Shown here piece by piece: positions 36,874 to 45,100 of a stretch of DNA of 47,726 nt; the stretch's first letter is position 1, and the number at the start of each line of letters is the position of its first letter. The stretch lies in the NCBI GenBank assembly GCA_025964675.1, contig JAOPYI010000093.1, positions 1-47,726 of the forward strand. Direction: 5' to 3'. Origin of the DNA: Sphaerisporangium sp. GTDB lineage: Bacteria > Actinomycetota > Actinomycetes > Streptosporangiales > Streptosporangiaceae. The position numbers were made by a program, and so were the translations under genes. The notes under the pieces were generated by a model, which was not told where the DNA came from, did not search any database, and saw nothing but the letters and a program-made list of their open reading frames with translations.

Positions 36874-38102
36874 TGGCACGAGTCGAGACCGCCGTCTCGG
36901 CGCCCCCTGTCTCCGTCGAGCCGCACAGCGTCACGCTGTGGGGGGCGTACGCGGTCACCTTCCTGCTGCGGTGTTCGCAGATGGGGACCATCGCCATCAT
37001 CGTCCCCTACCTGCTCGACCGCGGCGTGCCCGTCGCCATGCTGGGCACGATCATGATCTGCTCCGCCTTCGGCAGCGCCCTCTCCAACCTGATCACCGGC
37101 CGTCTGGTCGACCGGTTCGGCGCCTGGCGGGCGCTGGTGGGCGGTTGCGTGATCGCGTTCATCGGCGCGGTCACCTTCCTCATGGTCTCGTGGCTCCCGG
37201 CGATGGCCGCGTCCTACCTGATCACCACGGGAGGGATGGCGGCGGCCGGCAACGCGCTGCGCACCACCATCGGCCTCGGCACCCCCGCCGACCAGCACGA
37301 GAGGACCTTCGGCCGGTTCAACAGCATCGGCACCGCCGGGGCCCTGGTGGGACCGATGATGGTCGGGCTGATCGTGATCGACGGCACGGCCGCCGCCCCC
37401 TGGTTCGCGGTCGTCGCCCTGGGCACCGCGTCCGTATTCGGCCTGCTCAGCCGCAAGCCAGCCATCCCCGCCGACCTGCGCAGGACCGTCGACAGAGCGG
37501 ACGAGGAGCCCGAGACCGCACCGGTGAAGCTCTCGCTCCTCGACGTGCTGCGCTCCGTCGGCCCGGTCATCGCCCTGGTCTCGGCCACCGCCACCATGTA
37601 CGGCGTGTACGCGGTGCTCTGGGGGCCCTTCCTGCGCGAACTGGGCGCGGCCGACCCGATCATCCCGTGGTCGTTCACCGCCACGATGCTGCCGGTGGTG
37701 CTGCTGTCGCCGCACGCCAACAAGGTGCTGCCCAACACTCCTCGATGGCTGGTCGTCGGCGTGGTCACCGCCATGCTCGGCGCGCTGGCGTTCGTCTACT
37801 CCATGACCAGCAGCATCTGGATGGCCATCGTCATCTCTGTGGTCGAGGGCGTGCTCATGGCGATCTCGGTGCCCCTCACCTACGCTCTGATCACCAAGCT
37901 GGCACCCCCCGCCGCACTCGGCCGCGCCTTCGGGGTGGCCAGCGCCTCCGACTCCATCTCCTCGGGCGTCGGCACCTCGATCGCCGGAGTGCTGATCGCC
38001 GTCGGCGGCGTCTCGTTCGTCTTCCAGCTCGCCGGGGCCTACTGCGTCGCCGGAACCGCACTCGCCCTCGTCTGGTGGTGGCGCAACAGCCTGAAGCGGT
38101 AA
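36873..38102 (+). CDS. MFS transporter, candidate enediyne exporter
   Basis: 409 residues, about 12 helices. The first helix is LWGAYAVTFLLRCSQMGTIAIIV, the loop 2-3 motif TGRLVDRFGAWRALVGG. Coupled to the SRPBCC gene by a one-base overlap (TGATG), followed by a strong terminator and then the enediyne core. Position and coupling suggest export of the product or an intermediate, but transport substrate cannot be read from sequence. Confidence 0.87.
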   Translation: MARVETAVSAPPVSVEPHSVTLWGAYAVTFLLRCSQMGTIAIIVPYLLDRGVPVAMLGTIMICSAFGSALSNLITGRLVDRFGAWRALVGGCVIAFIGAVTFLMVSWLPAMAASYLITTGGMAAAGNALRTTIGLGTPADQHERTFGRFNSIGTAGALVGPMMVGLIVIDGTAAAPWFAVVALGTASVFGLLSRKPAIPADLRRTVDRADEEPETAPVKLSLLDVLRSVGPVIALVSATATMYGVYAVLWGPFLRELGAADPIIPWSFTATMLPVVLLSPHANKVLPNTPRWLVVGVVTAMLGALAFVYSMTSSIWMAIVISVVEGVLMAISVPLTYALITKLAPPAALGRAFGVASASDSISSGVGTSIAGVLIAVGGVSFVFQLAGAYCVAGTALALVWWWRNSLKR

Positions 38103-38116
38103 ACATCTGCCCGCCG

Positions 38117-38150
38117 ATCCGGAACGGACCGAGGAAAGACCGTTCCGGAT
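38117..38150 (+). terminator. Terminator after the MFS gene
   Basis: Perfect 11-base stem (ATCCGGAACGG at 38117-38127, CCGTTCCGGAT at 38140-38150) with a 12-base loop, 14 bases after the stop. It ends the resistance/export unit, so the enediyne genes need their own promoter. Confidence 0.8.
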
Positions 38151-38151
38151 T

Positions 38152-38382
38152 CAATGCTGCCTGCATACGGGGGCATTTAGGAAACGTTCTCGAAACCTGG
38201 TTCATTAGATGTCTACGAAACACCTCCATCTTGTTGTGGCGTCTTTCCGAAGACAGTCCCCGAGCTGCCGCTCGCTCAGCTCCTGTGCGTCTGAGCACCG
38301 GCAACAGGTTATTGACGGTTCACTGTCCGAATGTTCAATTTGGCTTAGGCCGTTGGTTCTAGATATAGGTAACGGGATATCG
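38152..38382 (+). promoter_or_regulatory. Promoter region of the enediyne core operon
   Basis: AT-richer stretch of 231 bases with no supported gene. A frame is open from ATG 38209, but its codons are not GC3-rich like real genes here. Candidate promoter: TTGGCT at 38340-38345, 18 bases, TATAGG at 38364-38369; the ATG of the E3 gene follows 13 bases later. TTGACG at 38315 is a second -35-like box without a good partner. TCTAGATATAG at 38358-38368 is identical to the centre of the HxlR site at 32330-32347 and would overlap the -10 box. Confidence 0.55.
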
Positions 38383-39369
38383 ATGACGCCTGTGAAACCC
38401 TTTTCGCACCCCCTTCACGACATCTCACTTCCGCGCCACGCCTGGCCATGGCGCCTTCTGATTCAAAAGCCCGAGACCAGTGACCCTGTCGCCAGGGGCT
38501 TCACCGACATCCACGCGCCCGCCACCGCCGCCCTGCGCGCCGCGGCGGGTTCGTTCATCGAAGGATTCAACCTCTCCGTCGACGCCGCCGGCGTGGCCGA
38601 ACTGCAGTCCGCGCTCGCAGGCATCGCTCCTGACCTGCGTGGCTTCGCCTACGAGGGCGCCGGGATGGCCTGCGGCGTACTCGACCTGCTCAGCCCGCCG
38701 GGGCCTGGACGGGGAAGAACCGCCGCCCTGCTCGCCGGACCCGGCGACGCCTACATCCACCTCATCCATGTCGGCGTCGGCTGGGCCTACTGCCGCCTTC
38801 ACCTGCGCCCGCGCCGGAACCTGCCGGGAACGCACCCTCTCTACCGCTGGCTGGCCTACGACGGCTGGGGCTTCCACCGAGGCTTCTTCACCACCGCCCA
38901 GGCAGTCAGGCGACGTCGCACCGAGCCGAACCTCGGCTCCCGGCTTCCCGTACGCGACCAGGGACTGGGGAGGTCCCTGTGGTTCTGCGACGGCGCCGTT
39001 CCCGAGACGATCGCCGCCACCATCGGCGGGTTCCCACAAGCACGACAGGCCGACCTGTGGAGCGGCGTCGGCCTCGCCGCCGGGTACGCGGGGGGCGTAC
39101 ACGACGAGGACCTGGTGGAGCTGGCGAAGCTCGCCGAGCCCCACTCGGCTCATCTGGCCCAGGGCGTGGCCTTCGCGTGCGGCGCCAGAGTGCGCGCCGC
39201 CCACGTACCGGAGCACACCGAGCGGGCCGCGCGCCTACTCGCCGGGGTGGACGCGGCCACGGCGGCGCGCTGGACCGACACGGCCCAGGAGGGCCTCGGC
39301 GGCGCCCTCGGGGACTACCAATCCTGGCGCGCCGGGATCCGTGAACTGTGGCAGGAGGCAACTCGATGA
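38383..39369 (+). CDS. Enediyne core protein E3 (DUF1702)
   Basis: 328 residues. Matches the DUF1702 family: FSHPLHDISLPRHAW near the start, GFAYEGAGMACGVLDLL, the segment HVGVGWAYCRL, YDGWGFHRGFF and GAVPETIAATI. This protein is one of the conserved companions of the enediyne PKS (often called E3); its biochemical role is not settled. ATG 38383 has only a weak ribosome site; GTG 38392 is an alternative. First gene of the operon; its stop overlaps the ATG of the next gene by four bases. Confidence 0.88.
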   Translation: MTPVKPFSHPLHDISLPRHAWPWRLLIQKPETSDPVARGFTDIHAPATAALRAAAGSFIEGFNLSVDAAGVAELQSALAGIAPDLRGFAYEGAGMACGVLDLLSPPGPGRGRTAALLAGPGDAYIHLIHVGVGWAYCRLHLRPRRNLPGTHPLYRWLAYDGWGFHRGFFTTAQAVRRRRTEPNLGSRLPVRDQGLGRSLWFCDGAVPETIAATIGGFPQARQADLWSGVGLAAGYAGGVHDEDLVELAKLAEPHSAHLAQGVAFACGARVRAAHVPEHTERAARLLAGVDAATAARWTDTAQEGLGGALGDYQSWRAGIRELWQEATR

Positions 39370-41252
39370 CGCGGCTCGTCCACGCCGGGCTGATGCCCGT
39401 ACTGGCGCTGGTGGCCTGCCTGGTGGCCTGGCAGCTCACCCGCCTGCCCGACACCTCCGAGACCGTACGCCAGGCCCCCGACCGGTTCGCCTTCCAGGCC
39501 ACCGCGATGAACGAGCCCGGCGCCGGCAAGGGCCTGCGGCAGGTCGCCCCGGCCTACGAGAAGATCAGGTCCTGGATCTCCTCGGTGGGGGCCTCGGTCG
39601 GGCTCTTCGACGCCGAGGGACAGGGCCGGGCCGACGACCTCTGCCTGGTGGACCCGAGGACCGACACCGTCACCGTGCGCCCCGCGCCGGGCGGTACCGG
39701 AGGGTACGCGCCCTTCGCGCTCAACCACTCGGCCGTCACGTACACCGCCGCGATGGCGCCCATGGGCTGCATGCCCTCCGACCTGGACGAGGACGGCCGC
39801 CAGGACCTGCTGGTCTACTACTGGGGCCGCTCACCCGTGATGTACCTGCGTACCGGCGGCCTGGACGCCGCCGGATTCACCCCCCGCGAGCTGGTGAGCC
39901 CGTACCAGGTCTGGAACACCGACGCGGTGACCTTCGCCGACGTGGACGGCGACGGACACGGCGACCTGGTCGTGGGCAACTACTTCGCCGACGGCGCCGG
40001 GGTTCTCGACACGACCACGAAGGCCTCGCTGCAGATGCAGGACTCCATGTCCAACGCGGTGAACGGCGGCAGCACCAGGGTGCTGCTCCATTCCGGCACG
40101 GGCGCCTACACCGAGGCCGCCGGCGCGATCCCCGGGGACGTGGGCCACGGCTGGACCCTCGCCCTCGGCGCGCAGGACCTGAACGGCGACGGCCTGCCGG
40201 AGCTCTACATCGGCAACGACTTCGGCCCCGACCGGCTGCTGCTCAACGCCTCCACACCTGGAAAGGTCAAGCTGGAGGAGGCCGTGGGGCACAGGGGTCC
40301 GCTCACGCCCAAGTCGAAGGTGCTCGGCAACGACTCCTTCAAGGGCATGGGTGTGGCGTTCACCGACTTCAACGGTGACGCGGTGCCCGACATGGCCGTC
40401 AGCAACATCACCGAGGCGTACGCCCTGCAGGAGAGCAACTTCGCCTGGGTGAGCACCGGCGAGCCGTTCTCCCCCGGCTACGCGCCCTACAAGGACCAGA
40501 GCGAGCAGCTCGGCACCTCCAGAGGCGGCTGGGCCTGGGACGTGAAGGCCGCCGACTTCGACGCCGACGGCACCGACGAGATCGTGCAGGCGATGGGCTT
40601 CGTGCGGGGCGAGGTGAACCGATGGCCCGAGCTGCAGGAGCTGGCCATGTCCAACGACACGCTGCTGCACGTCCCGGGGCTGTGGTTCCAGGCGGCTCCC
40701 GGTGACGACATCTCCGGCCGCGACCACGACGTCATGTTCGCCAAGGGCGCCGACGGCCGCTACGCGGACGTGGCCCAGGCGGTCGGGCTCGGCGACGACT
40801 CCGTGACCCGCAGCCTGGCCGTCGGCGACGTTAACGGCGACGGGCGGCTGGACATGGCGGTGGCCAACCAGTGGGACCAGAGCCAGTTCTTCCTCAACAC
40901 CTCCGCGGCCCAGCCGAACCGCCTGTCGCTGCGGCTCAGCGTCCCGGCCGGCACCTCAGCATGCACGGCAGGCGCCACGGTCGCCGCGTCCCGGCCCGCT
41001 CTCGGCGCGGCCGTCACGGTGAAGACGGGCGGCGGCCCCGACCGCCACGCCCAGCTGTACTACACCAACGGGCACGGCGGCGTCAGCGCCCCCGACCTGT
41101 ACTTCGGTCTCGGCCAGGCGGCCTCAGGCCCGCTGCCGGTCACCGTCAAGTGGATCGACCCCTGCGGCACCGCCCACACCGCGGCCGCCGACCTCGCCCC
41201 CGGCCAGCACAACCTGCTGCTGACCAACGCGGGCTCCATCAAGGAGGGATGA
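39366..41252 (+). CDS. Enediyne core protein E4 (FG-GAP/VCBS repeat, UnbV-type)
   Basis: 628 residues. One N-terminal hydrophobic segment (LMPVLALVACLVAWQL) acts as signal or membrane anchor. At least six calcium-type repeats follow with motifs DLDEDGRQD, DVDGDGHGD, DLNGDGLPE, DFNGDAVPD, DFDADGTDE and DVNGDGRLD, predicting an extracytoplasmic beta-propeller. The C-terminal 110 residues match the ASPIC/UnbV domain (NRLSLRLSV; LYFGLGQAA). It is the conserved E4 partner of enediyne PKSs, role unknown. ATGA overlap with the gene before and after it. Confidence 0.92.
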   Translation: MTRLVHAGLMPVLALVACLVAWQLTRLPDTSETVRQAPDRFAFQATAMNEPGAGKGLRQVAPAYEKIRSWISSVGASVGLFDAEGQGRADDLCLVDPRTDTVTVRPAPGGTGGYAPFALNHSAVTYTAAMAPMGCMPSDLDEDGRQDLLVYYWGRSPVMYLRTGGLDAAGFTPRELVSPYQVWNTDAVTFADVDGDGHGDLVVGNYFADGAGVLDTTTKASLQMQDSMSNAVNGGSTRVLLHSGTGAYTEAAGAIPGDVGHGWTLALGAQDLNGDGLPELYIGNDFGPDRLLLNASTPGKVKLEEAVGHRGPLTPKSKVLGNDSFKGMGVAFTDFNGDAVPDMAVSNITEAYALQESNFAWVSTGEPFSPGYAPYKDQSEQLGTSRGGWAWDVKAADFDADGTDEIVQAMGFVRGEVNRWPELQELAMSNDTLLHVPGLWFQAAPGDDISGRDHDVMFAKGADGRYADVAQAVGLGDDSVTRSLAVGDVNGDGRLDMAVANQWDQSQFFLNTSAAQPNRLSLRLSVPAGTSACTAGATVAASRPALGAAVTVKTGGGPDRHAQLYYTNGHGGVSAPDLYFGLGQAASGPLPVTVKWIDPCGTAHTAAADLAPGQHNLLLTNAGSIKEG

Positions 41253-42184
41253 GCGTGACCACACCCCCCGACAAGCGAGTCAAGGCCCTGCGCCGGTTCG
41301 CCGTGTCGATCACCGCACTGAACATCGTGGGTCACCTCCTCCTCGGCTTCGAGCAGGCGTACCTCACCCCGGTCGTCGCCGTGCTGACCGCCTACGCGTT
41401 CGAGCTGGGCTTCGAGTCGATCGAGGCGAGGCTGCAGAACCGTGCCCCCCGCTACGCGGGCACCCCCCCGTTCAGGCACCTGGTCGACTTCCTGCTCCCG
41501 GCCCATATCACCGGCCTCGCCTGCGCCATGCTGCTGTACGGCAACGACCGGCTGATGCCCACCATCTTCGCCGTCGTGGTGGCGGTGACCAGCAAGTACG
41601 TCTTCCGCGTGAAGATCGGCAAGGGCTGGCGGCACGTTCTCAACCCGTCGAACTTCGGCATCGCCACCACCCTGGTGCTGTTCGAGTGGGTCAGCATCGC
41701 TCCGCCGTACCACTTCACCGAGTGGACGGGTGGCGTCGTCGACTGGGCGATCCCGCTGGGGATCCTGACGCTCGGCACCATGCTCAACGCCAAGCTCACC
41801 GGCAAGTGGCCCCTGATCCTCGGCTGGGTAGGCGGTTTCGTGCTCCAAGCGGTGATCCGTACCACGATCTTCGACACCTCCCTCATCGGCGCGCTGCTGC
41901 CGGTGACCGGTGTGGCGTTCATCCTCTACACGAACTACATGATCACCGACCCTGGAACGACGCCGTCCAAGCCCGCGAGGCAGGTGGCCTTCGGCATGGC
42001 GACCGCCGGCGTCTACGGGGTGCTCGTGTCCTTCCACATCGTGTTCGGGCTGTTCTTCGCCCTGGTCATCGTGTGCGCGATCCGGGGCTCGGCACTGGCC
42101 CTCCTCGCGCTGACCGCGTCCGCCCGCGCACGCCAGCCCGTGTCCATGGCAGAACCGGTGGCCGTGCCCGAGGGCGCGAGGTGA
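41249..42184 (+). CDS. Enediyne core membrane protein E5 (UnbU, RnfD-like)
   Basis: 311 residues with about seven helices. The segment KGWRHVLNPSNFGIATTLVLF and the loop TNYMITDPGTTPSKPARQVAFG recall the flavin/quinone-binding subunit RnfD/NqrB, to which UnbU proteins are related. Conserved in enediyne clusters as E5; perhaps electron transfer or a membrane step together with E4. ATG 41249 lies after AAGGAGGG and overlaps the E4 stop; its own stop overlaps the PKS start GTG at 42181. Confidence 0.92.
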   Translation: MSVTTPPDKRVKALRRFAVSITALNIVGHLLLGFEQAYLTPVVAVLTAYAFELGFESIEARLQNRAPRYAGTPPFRHLVDFLLPAHITGLACAMLLYGNDRLMPTIFAVVVAVTSKYVFRVKIGKGWRHVLNPSNFGIATTLVLFEWVSIAPPYHFTEWTGGVVDWAIPLGILTLGTMLNAKLTGKWPLILGWVGGFVLQAVIRTTIFDTSLIGALLPVTGVAFILYTNYMITDPGTTPSKPARQVAFGMATAGVYGVLVSFHIVFGLFFALVIVCAIRGSALALLALTASARARQPVSMAEPVAVPEGAR

Positions 42185-45100
42185 GCGCCGCCCCCCGTAT
42201 CGCCGTCGTCGGGATGGCATGCCGCTATCCCGACGCGGCGAGCCCCGGTGAGCTCTGGCAGAACGTTCTCGGGAAACGGGTCGCCTTCCGCAGGGTGCCC
42301 TCCGAGCGCCTGCCGGACGACTACCGTGGGGACGCTCCCGACCTGACCTACCTGACGCACGCGGCGGTGCTGCGCGACTGGGAGTTCGACCGTGGCCGCT
42401 TCGGAGTGCCGGGAGCCCTTTTCCGCGCGGCCGACCTCACCCACTGGCTGGCCCTGGAGACCGCCGCGGACGCGCTCGCCGACGCCGGCCATCCCGGTGG
42501 GCAGGGGCTCGACCGCGACCGGGCCGGGGTGATCCTGGGCAACTCCCTCACCGGGGAGTTCACCAGAGCCGCCACGCTGCGGCTGCGCTGGCCCTACCTT
42601 CGCAAGGCCGCCGCCACGGCCCTGTCCGAGCAGGGCGTGGCGCACCAGGACGCGGCCGGGGTGCTCGCCCGGATGGAGGAGCTGGTCAAGCGGCCGTTCC
42701 CCGAACCCGGCGACGAGACCCTCGCCGGGGCGCTGAGCAACACGATCGCCGGGCGGGTCTGCAACCACTTCGACCTGCACGGCACCGGGTACACGGTGGA
42801 CGCCGCCTGTTCCTCCAGCCTGCTGGCCGTCATGACCGCCGGCAGGATGCTGATGACCGGCGAGCTGTCGTTCGCGCTGGCCGGCGGTGTGGACCTCAGC
42901 CTGGACCCGTTCGAGATGGTGGGCTTCTCCCGCCTCGGGGCGCTCGCCCGCGACGAGATGCGCGTCTTCGACGCCCGGCCCACCGGCTTCCTGCCCGGCG
43001 AGGGCTGCGGCGTGATCGCGTTGACCAGGGCCGAGGACGCGCACGCGCTCGGCATGCGGGTCTACGGCTACCTGACAGGCTGGGGCACCTCCTCCGACGG
43101 CGCGGGTGGGCTCACCCGTCCGGAGGCGTCGGGACAGGCCATGGCGCTACGCCGGGCGTACGAGCTGGCGCGGACCGATCCCGGCGCCATCGGGATGGTC
43201 GAGGGGCACGGGACGGGCACCGCGGTCGGGGACGAGACCGAGCTGCGGGCGCTGAGCGCCGTCCTCGCCACCTCCGGCCGTGAGAGTCCCGCCGCGCTCG
43301 GCAGCGTCAAGGCCAACATCGGGCACACCAAGGCCGCGGCCGGGGTGGCCGGACTGATCAAGGCAGTTCTGGCCGCCCACCACCGGGCCATCCCTCCGGC
43401 CACCGGCTCCGCCGAGCCCCACCCGCTGCTCGCGGACGCGCCGGTACGGCTCCCCACCGAGGCCGAACCCTGGGACGCGGAGGTGCCCCGCGCGGGGGTC
43501 TCCTCGATGGGGTTCGGCGGCATCAACACCCACATCGTGGTGGAAGGACACCCGCGCCGGCGCACGCCGACCCGGCTGACCGGCGCCGACCGCCGCTGGG
43601 CTCGTGGGGTCCCCTCGCACGCGGTCCTGCTGCTCGAGGCGCAGGACCGTACGGGGCTGACGGCCGAGCTGGAACGTCTGGTCGGGCTGTCCTCCCGTCT
43701 GAGCACTGCCGAACTGCATGACCTCGCCGCCACGTTAGGCCGTCAAGCTCGGGGTGACGCGCCCGTACGGGCCGCTTTCGTCGCCGGGACGCCGGGCGAG
43801 CTCACCGCCGGGGCGACCGCGTTGCTCCACGCTCTGGGCTCGTGGGACGGCACCCCGCTGCTCGACCAGGAGGCGGGCTACGCCCTGGCCTCCGGGCCTC
43901 CCGCCCGCGTGGGACTGCTGCTTCCTGGCCAAGCGGCTCCCGTACGAACCACGCTGCCGGACTGGGCGAGAGAACTGACGGGCAGGACGCACTTCGTGCC
44001 GGCGGAAATGGCTATGGGGACGGCGGGTGACGCCGAAGGGACCGAGGCGGCGCAGCCGGCCATCGTCAGGCAGTCGCTGGCCGGTCTCGCCTGGCTGGAG
44101 GCGCTCGGCTGCGCGCCGGTCGCCGCCGTCGGCCACAGCCTTGGGGAGATCCCCGCCCTGGCCTGGGCCGGCGCGATCACTCCCGAAGGCGCGATCCGGC
44201 TGGCCACCGCGCGGGGCAGGGTCATGGCGCGGTACGGCCTGCCGAACACCACCATGGCCGGGATCGGCGCGACCCCCAAACGGGTGGCCAAGCTGCTCGG
44301 CGACGGCGGAGCGGTCATCGCGGCGCACAACTCCCCCGACCAGACCGTGGTCTCGGGACCGGAGGAGGACGTCGCCCAGGTCATGGCGCGAGCGGCGGCC
44401 GCGAACATCCCGGCCGCACGGCTGCGGGTCTCCCACGGGTTCCACAGCCCCGCGATGCTCCCAGCCGTCGCGCCCCTGCGGAAGGTCCTGGACGGGATCC
44501 TCCTCTCCGCCCCCTCCGCGAGTGTGATCTCCACCGTGACCGGCGAGGAGCTGGACGACTCGACCGATCTGGTGGAGCTGCTCACCGCCCAGCTCGAACG
44601 CCCGGTGCTGTTCACCGACGCCCTCCACGAGCTGAGTACCAGGTGTGACCTGCTGGTGGAGGCCGGACCCGGGTCCCTCCTGACCGACCTCGCCCGTCGT
44701 GGCCGGACGCCCGCGATCACCCTGGACTGCGGCGGCGCTCCCCGTACGCACGCGTTCGCCACAGCGGTGCTGGTGGCGTTCGCGGGTGGCGATCCCGCGC
44801 TGTGGTACGCGGGGCGGTCTCACCGGACGATGACCCTGGACACCGACCTCCGGTTCCTGGCCGGCGCGTGCGAGTGGACCGAACCCGGCCAGGCCGTCCC
44901 GGCTGCCCAGGCGACCGTCGTCAACGTTTCCACCCACCTTGAGCGGCACACCGCCGACAGCCTCAACGGCTTCCCGCAGGTGGCCTTCGCAGGCAACGGT
45001 GCCTCCAACGCCACCTTCACGCGCAAGGGCTCCTCCAACGGAACCTCCACGGGCAACGGTTTCCCGGGCTCCGGATCGCCGGATCTCGTTCGCGCGGGGC

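Noticed and set aside
38209-38382. In-frame ATG 58 codons upstream of the E3 gene.
   Set aside because: The extension has poor GC3, contains the candidate promoter and has no similarity to the N-terminus expected for DUF1702 proteins.
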